64,000 nucleotides of DNA from JACVRM01 sp963817375 (GTDB lineage: Bacteria > Actinomycetota > Thermoleophilia > Gaiellales > Gaiellaceae): the NCBI GenBank assembly GCA_963817375.1, contig CAWFOB010000001.1, positions 496,001 to 560,000 on the forward strand, given 5' to 3'. Numbering within the stretch: position 1 is the first letter of the stretch; the number at the start of each line of letters is the position of its first letter. A model generated the notes under the pieces. That model was not told the origin of the DNA. It made no database searches and saw only the letters and a program-made list of their open reading frames with translations. The translations under genes were made by a program, and so were the position numbers. Shown in pieces: positions 43,596 to 51,761 of this stretch.

Positions 43596-44516
43596 TTAGC
43601 TGATGAAGCGGTGGATGGCCTCGTTGGCGTGGTCCTGAAACGACGGGTTGGCCAGGTCGGGGAAGATGTCCGCTTGGTTGACCAAGGGACCGTTCAGCTT
43701 GTTGGCCGCGCTGGCGTAGAACACGCCGCTGGACAGGGTCGGGTCGGTGACACCGTCGACGAGTCGCTTCGCGCCCACGTCAAGTTTGTGGGCGAGACCT
43801 AGGGCGGGCATGACGTACTTGGCCGCTACCCGCATCGGTAGGGGAAGGTCGTTGGGGGCTTGGGTGCCGGTGGTGTCGCCGGGGCTCACGGTGATGAAGC
43901 GGCGGTCGGGGTGTTGGCGGGCCAGGTAGGCCATCCAGAGGGCCCCGATGTACTTGGCCTGCCCGAACGCTAGGTTGAAGTCAGCTTTTCTGCTGGCGAA
44001 GTAGCTGCCGTCGATGACGGTGGCGAGTTCATCGGCTGAGGTTGAGACGAAGGATGGCCCTTTCATCCGCAACTTCGGAACTCCGCGGACTGCTTCACTT
44101 CCGGCGAGGACCGCAACCTCGCCAAGCCGGTCATCGGCCAGGAGCCCTTCGAGGAGGACGACGTGGCCAAGGACGTTCGTCGCGAACACGGTGGTGACCC
44201 CGTCAGCGGTCAAGTCCATCGACTGCGGGCCAATGACACCGGCGTTCATGACCAGCGCGTCGACGGATCCGTCGATGGCCGCCAGGCCGGCGCGGACCGA
44301 ACCCAGATCGGCGACGTCCATGACAACGATGTCGAAGATGCGCCGGCCGGTCTCGGCTTCGAGCTCGGCCTTTGCCGTTGTCGCCCGATCTCGGTTCCGG
44401 CACGCCAGGTAGATCCGCGCCATCTCGGGACGTAATGCCAGTTGCCGGGCCACATCCTTGCCGATCCCGGAGTTGGCGCCCGTGATGAGTACCGTCTTTC
44501 CTGGGAGTGTGCTCAT
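43596..44516 (-). CDS. Short-chain dehydrogenase/reductase
   Basis: This 306-residue SDR has the cofactor motif TGANSGIGKDVARQLAL at the N terminus and NAGVIGP after the fourth strand. The usual active-site YxxxK appears as FGQAKYIGALW with a shifted Tyr (the Tyr after the Lys), so the standard catalytic pair is not clear. Length and LSSGVFYASA near the end resemble light-dependent protochlorophyllide reductase-like/retinol-dehydrogenase-like SDRs. The ATG at 44516 (MSTLPGK) is preferred to one 12 codons upstream. It is divergent from a TetR gene with an operator between, so it is probably repressed by it. Confidence 0.8.
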   Translation of the reverse strand: MSTLPGKTVLITGANSGIGKDVARQLALRPEMARIYLACRNRDRATTAKAELEAETGRRIFDIVVMDVADLGSVRAGLAAIDGSVDALVMNAGVIGPQSMDLTADGVTTVFATNVLGHVVLLEGLLADDRLGEVAVLAGSEAVRGVPKLRMKGPSFVSTSADELATVIDGSYFASRKADFNLAFGQAKYIGALWMAYLARQHPDRRFITVSPGDTTGTQAPNDLPLPMRVAAKYVMPALGLAHKLDVGAKRLVDGVTDPTLSSGVFYASAANKLNGPLVNQADIFPDLANPSFQDHANEAIHRFIS

Positions 44517-44541
44517 TGGCAGTTCGGATCTCCTAATTTTT

Positions 44542-44588
44542 GAAGTGTTCACTCCAGTATGTCATACTATAATGAAGTGTCAACTCCA
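44542..44588. promoter_or_regulatory. TetR operator/promoter region between SDR and TetR genes
   Basis: Two near-identical 15-base sites, GAAGTGTTCACTCCA (44542-44556) and GAAGTGTCAACTCCA (44574-44588), repeat directly at a 32-base spacing. Between them are the palindrome AGTATG-T-CATACT (44556-44568) and a consensus TATAAT (44568-44573) on the plus strand. This is a good candidate for a TetR-controlled divergent promoter. Confidence 0.65.
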
Positions 44589-44608
44589 ATTTATGTATTA
44601 GGACAGGT

Positions 44609-45289
44609 ATGCCGATGTCGGTGACTGGTAGCGATGCAGAGAGCTCTGATGAGCGAACGTTCACAGCCAAGGGGCTAGCCACCCGCGAACGGATCGTCGA
44701 AGCCGCGGCGACGCTGATGTATTCGGGCGGCGTGGCAGGCACCAGCTGGGAGGACGTGCAGAATGCGGCCGGAGTAAGCGCCTCGCAGCTCTACCACTAC
44801 TTCGGTGACAAGCAGGGGCTGGTCCGGGCCGTGATCGCACATCAGACCCGGGCGATCCTCGAGAGCCAACAACCTCCTCTCGCAAGCCTGGACAGTTTGG
44901 AGGCCCTGCGGGCATGGCGTGATCTCTTGGTTGAGGGCCGACGTCAAATCCAATGCCAAGGTGGCTGCCCCCTGGGAAGCCTCGCCGGAGAGCTGTTCGA
45001 GGCACACCCGGAGTGTCGCGAGGATCTGGTCGACGGATTTGACCGGTGGGAGGGCGCGATTCGAGATGGATTGCAGGCCATGTATAAGCGGGGTGACCTG
45101 CGTCGGAGCGCCGATCCCGACCGCTTGGCCACGGCTCTGTTAGCCGCCGTCCAAGGTGGGTTAGTCCTTTCACAGGTCCGCCGTGACGTCGACCCACTCG
45201 AGGCGGCACTGGACACCATTCTCGAACACATCGCCTCACTCACGACCAGGCGTCGTTCTGAGCCCCGCCGATTGGAGTCCCATCGCTGA
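44609..45289 (+). CDS. TetR/AcrR family transcriptional regulator
   Basis: This 226-residue regulator has its helix-turn-helix at about residues 25-75: ATRERIVEAAATLMYSGGVAGTSWEDVQNAAGVSASQLYHYFGDKQGLVRAVIAHQ. The C-terminal domain contains CQGGCPLGSLAGELFEAHPECRE, a Cys-bearing segment typical of one actinobacterial TetR subgroup. The nearest target is the divergent SDR. Codon use is less GC-biased than in the flanking genes. Confidence 0.9.
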   Translation: MPMSVTGSDAESSDERTFTAKGLATRERIVEAAATLMYSGGVAGTSWEDVQNAAGVSASQLYHYFGDKQGLVRAVIAHQTRAILESQQPPLASLDSLEALRAWRDLLVEGRRQIQCQGGCPLGSLAGELFEAHPECREDLVDGFDRWEGAIRDGLQAMYKRGDLRRSADPDRLATALLAAVQGGLVLSQVRRDVDPLEAALDTILEHIASLTTRRRSEPRRLESHR

Positions 45290-45324
45290 GCGAATCGACT
45301 ACCGCGGATTGCCTATTAGAGCGC

Positions 45325-45341
45325 GTTGTCGTATCGACAAC
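45325..45341 (-). terminator. Hairpin directly downstream of tRNA-Val
   Basis: GTTGTCG-TAT-CGACAAC is a perfect 7-bp stem with a 3-base loop starting six bases after the tRNA 3' end. No clear U-run follows. It may terminate the tRNA transcript or be part of the recombination site of the island. Confidence 0.45.
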
Positions 45342-45346
45342 AGAAA

Positions 45347-45419
45347 TGGGCGGTACTGGGCTCGAACCAGTGACCCCCAGCTTGTCGAGCTGGTGCTCTC
45401 CCAACTGAGCTAACCGCCC
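45347..45419 (-). tRNA. tRNA-Val (anticodon GAC)
   Basis: The minus strand folds into a full cloverleaf: acceptor GGGCGGT/ACCGCCC, D stem GCTC/GAGC, anticodon stem CCAGC/GCTGG with loop TCGACAA (anticodon GAC, Val), T stem ACTGG/CCAGT with loop TTCGAGC, and discriminator A. CCA is not encoded. A 30-bp copy of its 3' half occurs at 41498-41527. Confidence 0.95.
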
Positions 45420-45427
45420 TGGCCGGC

Positions 45428-46234
45428 TCAGTGTAGCCGCCTTGCCGCGCGGTGATCGAGCGCAGCTGCGCGCGCCGAGCTGACGAGGCCCCGAGCTCTC
45501 CGGAGCCCCGTCAGCTGCGAGCACCGCGCTATGAGCAACGCGCCGACCTTCGTGGCGACGAGCTGGAGGTTGAAGATCCCGACCATCGTTGCGCTGGAGC
45601 AGCTGGCCGTGACCGTGCCCGCGGACGAGAGCGTGGTCGTGCCAAGGACCACCATGGACTGGGCGTAGGCGCCGGTCCCGCCGTTCGGGCCTGCGATGTG
45701 AGTCGAGGACGAGCCGAAGGTCGTGCCATCGGCCTTCAGCGAACAGGTAACGATCGCACGCGTCGCGCTGGGGCTCTGGTTGACCTCGAAGACAGCCGCC
45801 TGCACGACGTAGCTTCCCGCCGGGAGGTTCAGGGTTGTGAGCGTCGAGCCGTCCGCCTGCCCCGCCCCCTCAGGAGCGGTGTACGCCGTGCTCGGGCCGG
45901 TTGGCCCCGTCGCCCCTGCCGCTCCCGCCGGACCTGCAGGCCCCGCCGGCCCCGTCGCGCCTGCTGCGCCTGCCGCGCCTGCCGCACCCGTGGCGCCCTT
46001 CGGGCCGGCCCGGCCGCGTGCGCCCGTCTTTCCGCGCAGGCCCGACGTGTTCCAGACCAGCGCTCGCTCCGCCGAGCTGCATCGCTTGGCGACTCGGAGC
46101 ACGCCGGTCGACTTCGCGTAGCACGCATGAATCGTGCTTCCCGTCTCGGTTCGGTTGAGCGTCGCCCCCGCGACCGGCACCAGAACGAGCGCGGCCACAA
46201 GCAACCACCGCCCCTCGCGGATGATCCTCCCCAT
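45428..46234 (-). CDS. Secreted collagen-like repeat protein
   Basis: This is a 268-residue protein. A signal peptide (WLLVAALVLVPVAGA) is followed by ACYAKSTGVLRVAKRCSSAERALVWNTSG, a motif often seen ahead of bacterial collagen repeats. About 15 Gly-X-Y triplets follow (GATGAAGAAGAAGATGPAGPAGP), then a C-terminal beta-rich C1q/TNF-like domain (AGSYVVQAAVFEVNQSPSATRAIVTCSL to IFNLQLVATKVGAL). The last 35 or so residues are Arg-rich and unlike the domain, so the real stop may have been lost through a small indel near 45540. The start is ATG at 46234 with AGGAGG upstream. Confidence 0.75.
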   Translation of the reverse strand: MGRIIREGRWLLVAALVLVPVAGATLNRTETGSTIHACYAKSTGVLRVAKRCSSAERALVWNTSGLRGKTGARGRAGPKGATGAAGAAGAAGATGPAGPAGPAGAAGATGPTGPSTAYTAPEGAGQADGSTLTTLNLPAGSYVVQAAVFEVNQSPSATRAIVTCSLKADGTTFGSSSTHIAGPNGGTGAYAQSMVVLGTTTLSSAGTVTASCSSATMVGIFNLQLVATKVGALLIARCSQLTGLRRARGLVSSARAAALDHRAARRLH

Positions 46235-46386
46235 CACGCCTCCTCTCGTCGTTTGGACGCGCCGCACGGCGCGGATTATGCGACGGCGGCGGCTTACGGG
46301 CCCGCGGCGATCTGCCGCCAGAGCAGCGTGTCCAGCGTGAAGCTGAGCTTCGGCTGCTGCTGGACGTACGTCGGCGCGCGGCGTAC

Positions 46387-47361
46387 CTAGACGCCGAGCG
46401 GCACGGACGCGCCGGTCTCCGCCGACCGGAACAGCGCCTCGATCACCCGAGCCTGCGCCACCGCGTCCTCGCGCCCCAACAGGGGAGCGGCCTCGCCGCG
46501 AATGGCATCGCTGAGGTTCTCGAGCTCGAGCCGGTAGGAATCGGCAGGGTCGATCTCGATCCGCTCGACAGTGCCCTCGCGCCGGAGCTCGATGACCGGC
46601 CGGAGGCAGTGCCATGGATCGTCAAGGAAGAGCGAGCCCTCCGTGCCGATCACCTCGAGCTCGTCGCGCTCCGCGAGGGACGTGCCGCAGTCGAAGAGCC
46701 CGGCGACGTCGCCGGGAAACGTCAGCGCTCCGGCGAAGACCCAGTCGGTGCCGCTCGGGCCGACGACCTGCTGGCCGTAGACGACGGTCGGCTCACCCGC
46801 GAGGAGGCGCGACCCGTTGACGCAGTAACAGCCGACGTCCATCAGGCTGCCCCCGTCGACGTCGGTGCGGAGCCGGATGTTCTCGGGGTCGTACAGCGAG
46901 TAGCTGAAGGCGGAGCGGATCACCCGAAGCTCGCCGATCGCGCCGCCGCGGACGAGCTCCTCGAGTCGGCGCGTCTGCGGGTTGTGGCGGTACATGAAGG
47001 CCTCCATGAGCACGCGCCCGGCACCGTCGGCGGCGTCGAAGGCCCGCTCGACCTCGCCCGGCCGGCGGTCGAACGGCTTCTCGCAGAGCACGTGCTTGCC
47101 CGCCTCCACAGCGCGAATCGACCACTCGACGTGCATGGTGTTCGGCAACGAGATGTAGACGGCCTCGACGTCTGTGTCGGCGAGTAGCGCCTCGTACGAC
47201 CCGTAGGCGCGCTCGATCCCCCACTCTCTCGCGTAGTGCTCGGCCCGACTCTGGTCGCGGCCGGCAACGGCGATGAGCTCGACCTTCTCCGACGCGTGCG
47301 CTCCCGGGATGACCTTCCGGTTGATGTCGGCGGTCGAGATGATCCCCCAGCGGACCGCCAC
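46387..47361 (-). CDS. Gfo/Idh/MocA family oxidoreductase
   Basis: This 324-residue NAD(P)-dependent sugar dehydrogenase-like enzyme has an N-terminal Rossmann fold (VRWGIISTADINRKVIPG; DVEAVYISLPNTMHVEWSIRAVEAGKHVLCEKP, with the EKP catalytic Lys) and a C-terminal domain with GGSLMDVGCYCVNGSRLL. MEAFMYRHNPQTRRLEEL is typical of the group close to D-xylose/glucose-fructose dehydrogenases. It is the last gene of the sugar operon. The start is GTG at 47361. Confidence 0.88.
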   Translation of the reverse strand: MAVRWGIISTADINRKVIPGAHASEKVELIAVAGRDQSRAEHYAREWGIERAYGSYEALLADTDVEAVYISLPNTMHVEWSIRAVEAGKHVLCEKPFDRRPGEVERAFDAADGAGRVLMEAFMYRHNPQTRRLEELVRGGAIGELRVIRSAFSYSLYDPENIRLRTDVDGGSLMDVGCYCVNGSRLLAGEPTVVYGQQVVGPSGTDWVFAGALTFPGDVAGLFDCGTSLAERDELEVIGTEGSLFLDDPWHCLRPVIELRREGTVERIEIDPADSYRLELENLSDAIRGEAAPLLGREDAVAQARVIEALFRSAETGASVPLGV

Positions 47362-47366
47362 CGGCC

Positions 47367-48077
47367 TCAGCCCCAGGACGTTTCCGTCATCGGCCGCAGC
47401 GCGGTCTCGAGGATGCGGAACCTCCGCGGCCTCGTGAGCACGAAGACGGCCACGTCAGCCACGTCCTCAGCCGTCATCATCCCCGCCAGGACCTCGGGTC
47501 GGCGCCCGTAGCCGTCGGCGAGCGCGAACTCGGTGGCGACGCCGCCAGGACAGAGATTCGTGCAGCGAACGCCGTACTCGCGCAGCTCGTGGTCGAGGGC
47601 CCGAGTCAGCCCGACCTGGCCGAACTTGGAGGCACAGTAGACGGCCTCGCCGGGCAGCCCGCGCCTGCCCGCCTCGGAGGCCAGGGTGACGATGTCGGCG
47701 CCGTCCGACTCGAGTAGGTGGGGAAGCGCAGCCCTGATCGCGTAGATCGTCCCCTTCAGGTTGACGTCGATCATCTCCTCGATGTGCTCGACCGGGGTGT
47801 CCACCAGCGAGTGATACGAGCCGACGCCCGCGTTGGCGATGACGATGTCGAGGCGCCCGAAGCGCTCCACCGTCTGCGCGACCGCGTTTTCGACGCGCGC
47901 CAGCTCGCGCACGTCGCAGGCGATGCCGAGCGCGTCCGGCAGCCCGAGATCGTCGCCCCGGCGCGACACGAGGCCGAGCTTCACCCCTTCGGCCGACAGC
48001 GCCCGTGCGGTTGCGGCGCCGATGCCACTGCTGGCGCCGGTGACGAGCGCCACCTTGCCTTCCAGTCTCTCCGTCAT
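47367..48077 (-). CDS. Classical short-chain dehydrogenase/reductase
   Basis: This 236-residue SDR has cofactor motif TGASSGIGAATARAL, NAGVGSYHS, catalytic Ser in ASEAGRRGLPGEAVYCASKFG and the YxxxK pair (Y-C-A-S-K). Residues after the second strand (VSRRGDD) suggest NADP preference. It overlaps the kinase gene by four bases (ATGA). In this operon it probably oxidises a sugar, sugar alcohol or sugar acid. Confidence 0.9.
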   Translation of the reverse strand: MTERLEGKVALVTGASSGIGAATARALSAEGVKLGLVSRRGDDLGLPDALGIACDVRELARVENAVAQTVERFGRLDIVIANAGVGSYHSLVDTPVEHIEEMIDVNLKGTIYAIRAALPHLLESDGADIVTLASEAGRRGLPGEAVYCASKFGQVGLTRALDHELREYGVRCTNLCPGGVATEFALADGYGRRPEVLAGMMTAEDVADVAVFVLTRPRRFRILETALRPMTETSWG

Positions 48078-49471
48078 GTCCCCTCCAACGCTCGTAGGGC
48101 CGGGTAGAGGGCTCGAAATCGACCGTAGCCCTCCTCGTACGCCGGGGCCCAGTCCGGCTCCGGCTCGATCGTCTCACGGACGCGAACACAGGCCGCCACC
48201 GCCTCTTCGGCGCCGGCGAAGACACCGGCTGCGCAGCCCGCGAGCAGCGCAGCGCCGTACGCGGACCCCTCCTCGACCGCCGTCAGCTCGAGCGGGACCC
48301 CGAGCACGGACGCGACGATCCGGAGCCAGGTGCGGCTGCGGGCTCCGCCGCCCGAGACGCGCGCCGCGCGTGGCACGACGCCGAGCGCGCGGAGGAGCTC
48401 GAGCGAATCGCGCAGGCCGTAGGCGACCCCCTCGAGCACCGAGCGGACGAGCGCGCCACGGTCGTGTCGCAGGGAGAGCCCGGCGAAGACCCCGCGGGCA
48501 TCCGGATCTGCGTGGGGCGTCCGCTCGCCCTGGAGGTAGGGAAGGAAAACAAGCCCCTCGGCTCCCGGCTGCCAGCGCTCCGCCTCCGCGACGAGCGCGT
48601 CGTAGCCGACTGCGGGGGCGAACGCGTCGCGGAACCACCGGAGCGACCCGGCCGCGTTGAGCATCACGCCCATCGCCTCCCAGAGACTCGGCACGGCGTG
48701 GCAGAACGCGTGCACGCGCGCCGCCGGGTCGGCGCGGAACTCGGGAAGCGAGGCGAAGACGACGCCGGAGGTTCCGAGCACGACGGAAAGCGTGCCCGGC
48801 TCCACAGCGCCGACGCCGAGAGCCGCAGCCTGCTGGTCCCCCGCACCCGCGATCTCCGGTGACTCGTGCACCGGTGGCAGCCATTCGCCCGGGATCGCGA
48901 GCGCGCCGGCCACCTCCTCCGACCAGCGCCGGCCGGCGACGTCGAAGAGCAGCGTGCCCGATGCGTCGGCGACGTCGGTCGCGTGTTGCCCGGTGAGGCG
49001 CAGCCGGACGTAGTCCTTGGGCAGCAGGATGTGGCGGATCCGGGCATAGACGTCCGGCTCGTGCCGGCGCAGCCAGAGCAGCTTCGGGGCGGTGAAGCCC
49101 GGAAGCGCACGGTTGCCCGTCAGCGCGATCAGCCGCTCGAGCCCGACGAGCTCCTCGATCTCGGCGCACTCGGCGCCCGTGCGCTGGTCGTTCCAGAGAA
49201 TCGCAGGCCGAAGCACGCGATCCGATTCGTCGAGGCAGACGAGCCCGTGCATCTGGCCCGAGAGGCCCACGCCGGCCGGCTCGACGCCGAGCGCCGCCAG
49301 CGCCTTCTCGCTCGCCTGCCACCAGTCCTCGGGATCCTGCTCCGCCCAGCCCGGCTGCGGCGTCGAGAGCGGGTAGCTCTCCTCGGCCGTGGCGACCACG
49401 TCGCCCGACGGCGTGATCGCAAGCGCTTTCACGCCGGTCGTCCCGACGTCGAGCCCGACGAGGTGTTCCAC
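48074..49471 (-). CDS. xylB: FGGY-family carbohydrate kinase, xylulokinase-like
   Basis: This 465-residue kinase begins VGLDVGTTGVKALAITPSGDVV (phosphate 1 motif). GLSGQMHGLVCLDESDRVLRPAILWNDQRT is the xylulokinase-type substrate segment, and VVLGTSGVVFA and SGGGARSRTWLRIVASVLGVPLEL are the C-terminal ATP-binding motifs. By sequence it is most like D-xylulose kinases, making xylulose 5-phosphate. The GTG at 49471 shares one base with the stop of the upstream isomerase. Confidence 0.88.
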   Translation of the reverse strand: MEHLVGLDVGTTGVKALAITPSGDVVATAEESYPLSTPQPGWAEQDPEDWWQASEKALAALGVEPAGVGLSGQMHGLVCLDESDRVLRPAILWNDQRTGAECAEIEELVGLERLIALTGNRALPGFTAPKLLWLRRHEPDVYARIRHILLPKDYVRLRLTGQHATDVADASGTLLFDVAGRRWSEEVAGALAIPGEWLPPVHESPEIAGAGDQQAAALGVGAVEPGTLSVVLGTSGVVFASLPEFRADPAARVHAFCHAVPSLWEAMGVMLNAAGSLRWFRDAFAPAVGYDALVAEAERWQPGAEGLVFLPYLQGERTPHADPDARGVFAGLSLRHDRGALVRSVLEGVAYGLRDSLELLRALGVVPRAARVSGGGARSRTWLRIVASVLGVPLELTAVEEGSAYGAALLAGCAAGVFAGAEEAVAACVRVRETIEPEPDWAPAYEEGYGRFRALYPALRALEGT

Positions 49472-50472
49472 TACTCGCCGCCGAGGGCGGCGTAGACGAT
49501 CTCGTATGCGCGCACGGCGTCTTTGCGCATCTGCGCCTCGCGGAGCGCCTGGTCGTCGATCTTCGCCGCCACCGAGTCGATGAAGCGCCACTGGAGCACG
49601 CTCCGGCGCACGGCGGCGACCGCATCCTCGGTGTAGGGGTAGAGATCGAAGCCGAGGCGCCCGCCGTGGTCGCCGTATCCGGCCCGGCGCAGCTCGACGG
49701 CGAGCTCGAGCGTCTCCATGAACGCCGTCGCACCGACCATGTTGTCGTCGTCGAAGGTGCCCCAGCCGGAGTTGGCGTGCTGGTGCCCCAGGAGCCCTTC
49801 GGCGTCGAGCAGCGCCGCGTACTCGGCGAGGTTCTCGCCGTTCATGATCAGGTGCTGCCAGTCCATGTTGACCTTGACGTTCGTGACGCCCTGGGCGCGC
49901 AGCTTGTGGATCACGTGCAGCGTCATGCCCATGTTGCGCATGAAGATCTTCATCGCCGGCTCGGAGTTCTTGTGCTCGAGGAAGAGGAGCACGCCGTGCT
50001 CCTCGCATTTCGCCGCGACCTGGCCGATGCCGTCGATGAGCCACGCCCAGCTCTCGCGGTACGGCGTCTGGAACGGGTAGTTGTAGCCCTCGATGCCCGG
50101 CCAGACGATCAGCGGAACGCCCAGCCTGCCCGCGAGATCGGCGGCGGCGACTGCGATGCGCGTCGCCTCTGCCCGCGTCGCCGGATCCGGATTGGCCAGG
50201 CCCCCGCGCCCGAACCGTGGGTCGAGGTGCAGGCCGCCGGCGAGGCAATAGATGTCGTGATCGCCGAGCGCCTCGCGAATCTCGTCGACGTTCTCCTCGT
50301 TCAGCTCCTGCGGGTAGTGGAACTCGTAGCCGTCGATCAGGTCACCGAGGCCCTCGACCGCACGCCGCACGCGCTGGGCCGTCGTCTCCCCTGCGTGCTC
50401 GGGCTGGTAACCGCCCGGCACGAAGCGCGTGATCATCGGCCCGAAGGCCCAGATGCCGAGGCTGGTCTTCAT
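49471..50472 (-). CDS. Xylose-isomerase-like TIM-barrel sugar isomerase
   Basis: This 333-residue protein is shorter than classical XylA (about 390). Metal-ligand positions are visible as FLEHKNSEPAMKIFM (Glu), VNMDWQHLIMNGENLAEYAALL (Asp/His), LLGHQHANSGWGTFDDDNMVG (His and Asp) and GGRLGFDLYPYTED (Asp). The operon partner is an FGGY xylulokinase, so conversion of an imported aldopentose to its ketose is the natural role. I leave the symbol blank because the exact sugar is not certain. Confidence 0.8.
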   Translation of the reverse strand: MKTSLGIWAFGPMITRFVPGGYQPEHAGETTAQRVRRAVEGLGDLIDGYEFHYPQELNEENVDEIREALGDHDIYCLAGGLHLDPRFGRGGLANPDPATRAEATRIAVAAADLAGRLGVPLIVWPGIEGYNYPFQTPYRESWAWLIDGIGQVAAKCEEHGVLLFLEHKNSEPAMKIFMRNMGMTLHVIHKLRAQGVTNVKVNMDWQHLIMNGENLAEYAALLDAEGLLGHQHANSGWGTFDDDNMVGATAFMETLELAVELRRAGYGDHGGRLGFDLYPYTEDAVAAVRRSVLQWRFIDSVAAKIDDQALREAQMRKDAVRAYEIVYAALGGE

Positions 50473-51761
50473 CGACCGGCGGCGGCGCGACCCCGGCTCG
50501 CGACCGCGTCGATCGTCACGAACAGGAGCAGGATCGCGGCCTCGACGATGAGCTTCGTGTACGGCGGCTGGCCGGTCAGGTCGAGCCCGTTGGCGACGCT
50601 GCCGATCACGAGCGCGCCGAGCAGCGCCGACCAGACGGTGCCGCGACCGCCGAAGAGGCTCGTCCCGCCGATGACCGCGGCCGCGATCGCCTCAAGCGTC
50701 ACCGGCCCGGGATCGATCGCCAGGCTCGCGGCCTGCAGGCGCGAGGTCTGCAACAGGCCGCCGACCGCGGCCAGGAGCGAGCACAGCATGAAGACCGCGA
50801 TCCGGATCTGGGTGACGTTGATGCCGGCCCGCCGCGCGGCCTCCGGGCTTCCGCCGATCGCGTAGATGTAGCGCCCGAAGCGCGTCCGAGTGGTCAGCCA
50901 CGAGAAGAACACGACGAGGCCGAGCAGGATCACGCCGACGAGCGGGACGCCGGGGTTCGTGTAGATGCTCTTGCCGAACACCCAGAACGAGTTCAGGTTG
51001 CCGTTGAGGACGGCCACGGCGAACAGCGCGAGCGCCGCGACGAGGCCGGTCCGGACGCCGACGACGACGAGCGGCTCAGCGGGAAGCCCGGCTCGGCGGC
51101 GGCGAATCTGCTTCTGGAAGTGGGTGAGCGCGTAGATCGCCGCAGCGGCGATCGCGAGGATCCACCCCCAGGCGGCGGGGAGGGTCGAGGTGGCGATCGA
51201 ATCGATCTGACTGTTGTAGACGTTGATGGTGCCGGTCGTGCCGAGGACGTACTGCTCGACGCCCTGCCACAGGAGGAGGCCGGCGAGCGTGACGACGAAC
51301 GACGGCACGCCGATGACCGCGAACCAGAAACCCTGGAAGACGCCGATCGCCGCACCCACGACGAGCATCAGCAGGAGAGCCCAGTACCAGGACCAGCTGT
51401 GGTTCACGAGGAAGTCCGCCAGGATGGCCGAGCAGAGGATGGAGACAGCGCCGACCGAAAGGTCGATCTCGCTGAGCAGCAGCACGAGGACGATGCCGAT
51501 CGCGAGCGTGCCCGTGACGCCGATCTGGAGGACGAGGTTCGAGAGATTGCGCGCCGACAGGTACGCGGGCTCCTTGAGCTCGAAGTACGTCCAGATCGCA
51601 AGCAGGCCCACGATCGCCGGCAACGATCCGAGCTCACCCTGCCTGACCCGGGTCCACGTGTAGTCGACGAACGCGTGCCCCGCCTGTCCCAGGCCACCCG
51701 CCTTCGCCGCCTCGGCCGCGGCGTCCAGTGCACTCTCCTGGGGGGCCTGCTCCGGCTTCAT
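50469..51761 (-). CDS. xylH: Sugar ABC transporter permease (XylH/RbsC type)
   Basis: This 430-residue permease has ten or so hydrophobic segments. The family marks are IVLVLLLSEIDLSVGAVSILCSAILADFLV near residue 105, GVPSFVVTLAGLLLWQGVEQYVLG in the middle, GRYIYAIGGSPEAARRAGINV (the ATPase-contact loop) and GGTSLFGGRGTVWSALLGALVIG near the end. The extended loop between helices (QKQIRRRRAGLPAEPL) is typical of XylH rather than RbsC. The ATG overlaps the ATPase stop (ATGA). Confidence 0.9.
   Translation of the reverse strand: MKPEQAPQESALDAAAEAAKAGGLGQAGHAFVDYTWTRVRQGELGSLPAIVGLLAIWTYFELKEPAYLSARNLSNLVLQIGVTGTLAIGIVLVLLLSEIDLSVGAVSILCSAILADFLVNHSWSWYWALLLMLVVGAAIGVFQGFWFAVIGVPSFVVTLAGLLLWQGVEQYVLGTTGTINVYNSQIDSIATSTLPAAWGWILAIAAAAIYALTHFQKQIRRRRAGLPAEPLVVVGVRTGLVAALALFAVAVLNGNLNSFWVFGKSIYTNPGVPLVGVILLGLVVFFSWLTTRTRFGRYIYAIGGSPEAARRAGINVTQIRIAVFMLCSLLAAVGGLLQTSRLQAASLAIDPGPVTLEAIAAAVIGGTSLFGGRGTVWSALLGALVIGSVANGLDLTGQPPYTKLIVEAAILLLFVTIDAVASRGRAAAGR

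Larger units (their letters stand above)
41498..45419. mobile_element. Putative genomic island integrated at tRNA-Val (about 3.9 kb)
   Basis: The segment is bounded on the right by an intact tRNA-Val(GAC) gene and on the left by a 30-bp exact copy of its 3' part (41498-41527 = 45352-45381). A further match of about nine bases follows after a one-base insertion. This direct-repeat geometry is what tyrosine-recombinase integration into a tRNA 3' end leaves. The enclosed genes (secreted protease, SDR, TetR) and intergenic DNA are visibly less GC-rich than the surroundings. No integrase is present, so the element would be a decayed or non-autonomous remnant. Confidence 0.6.
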
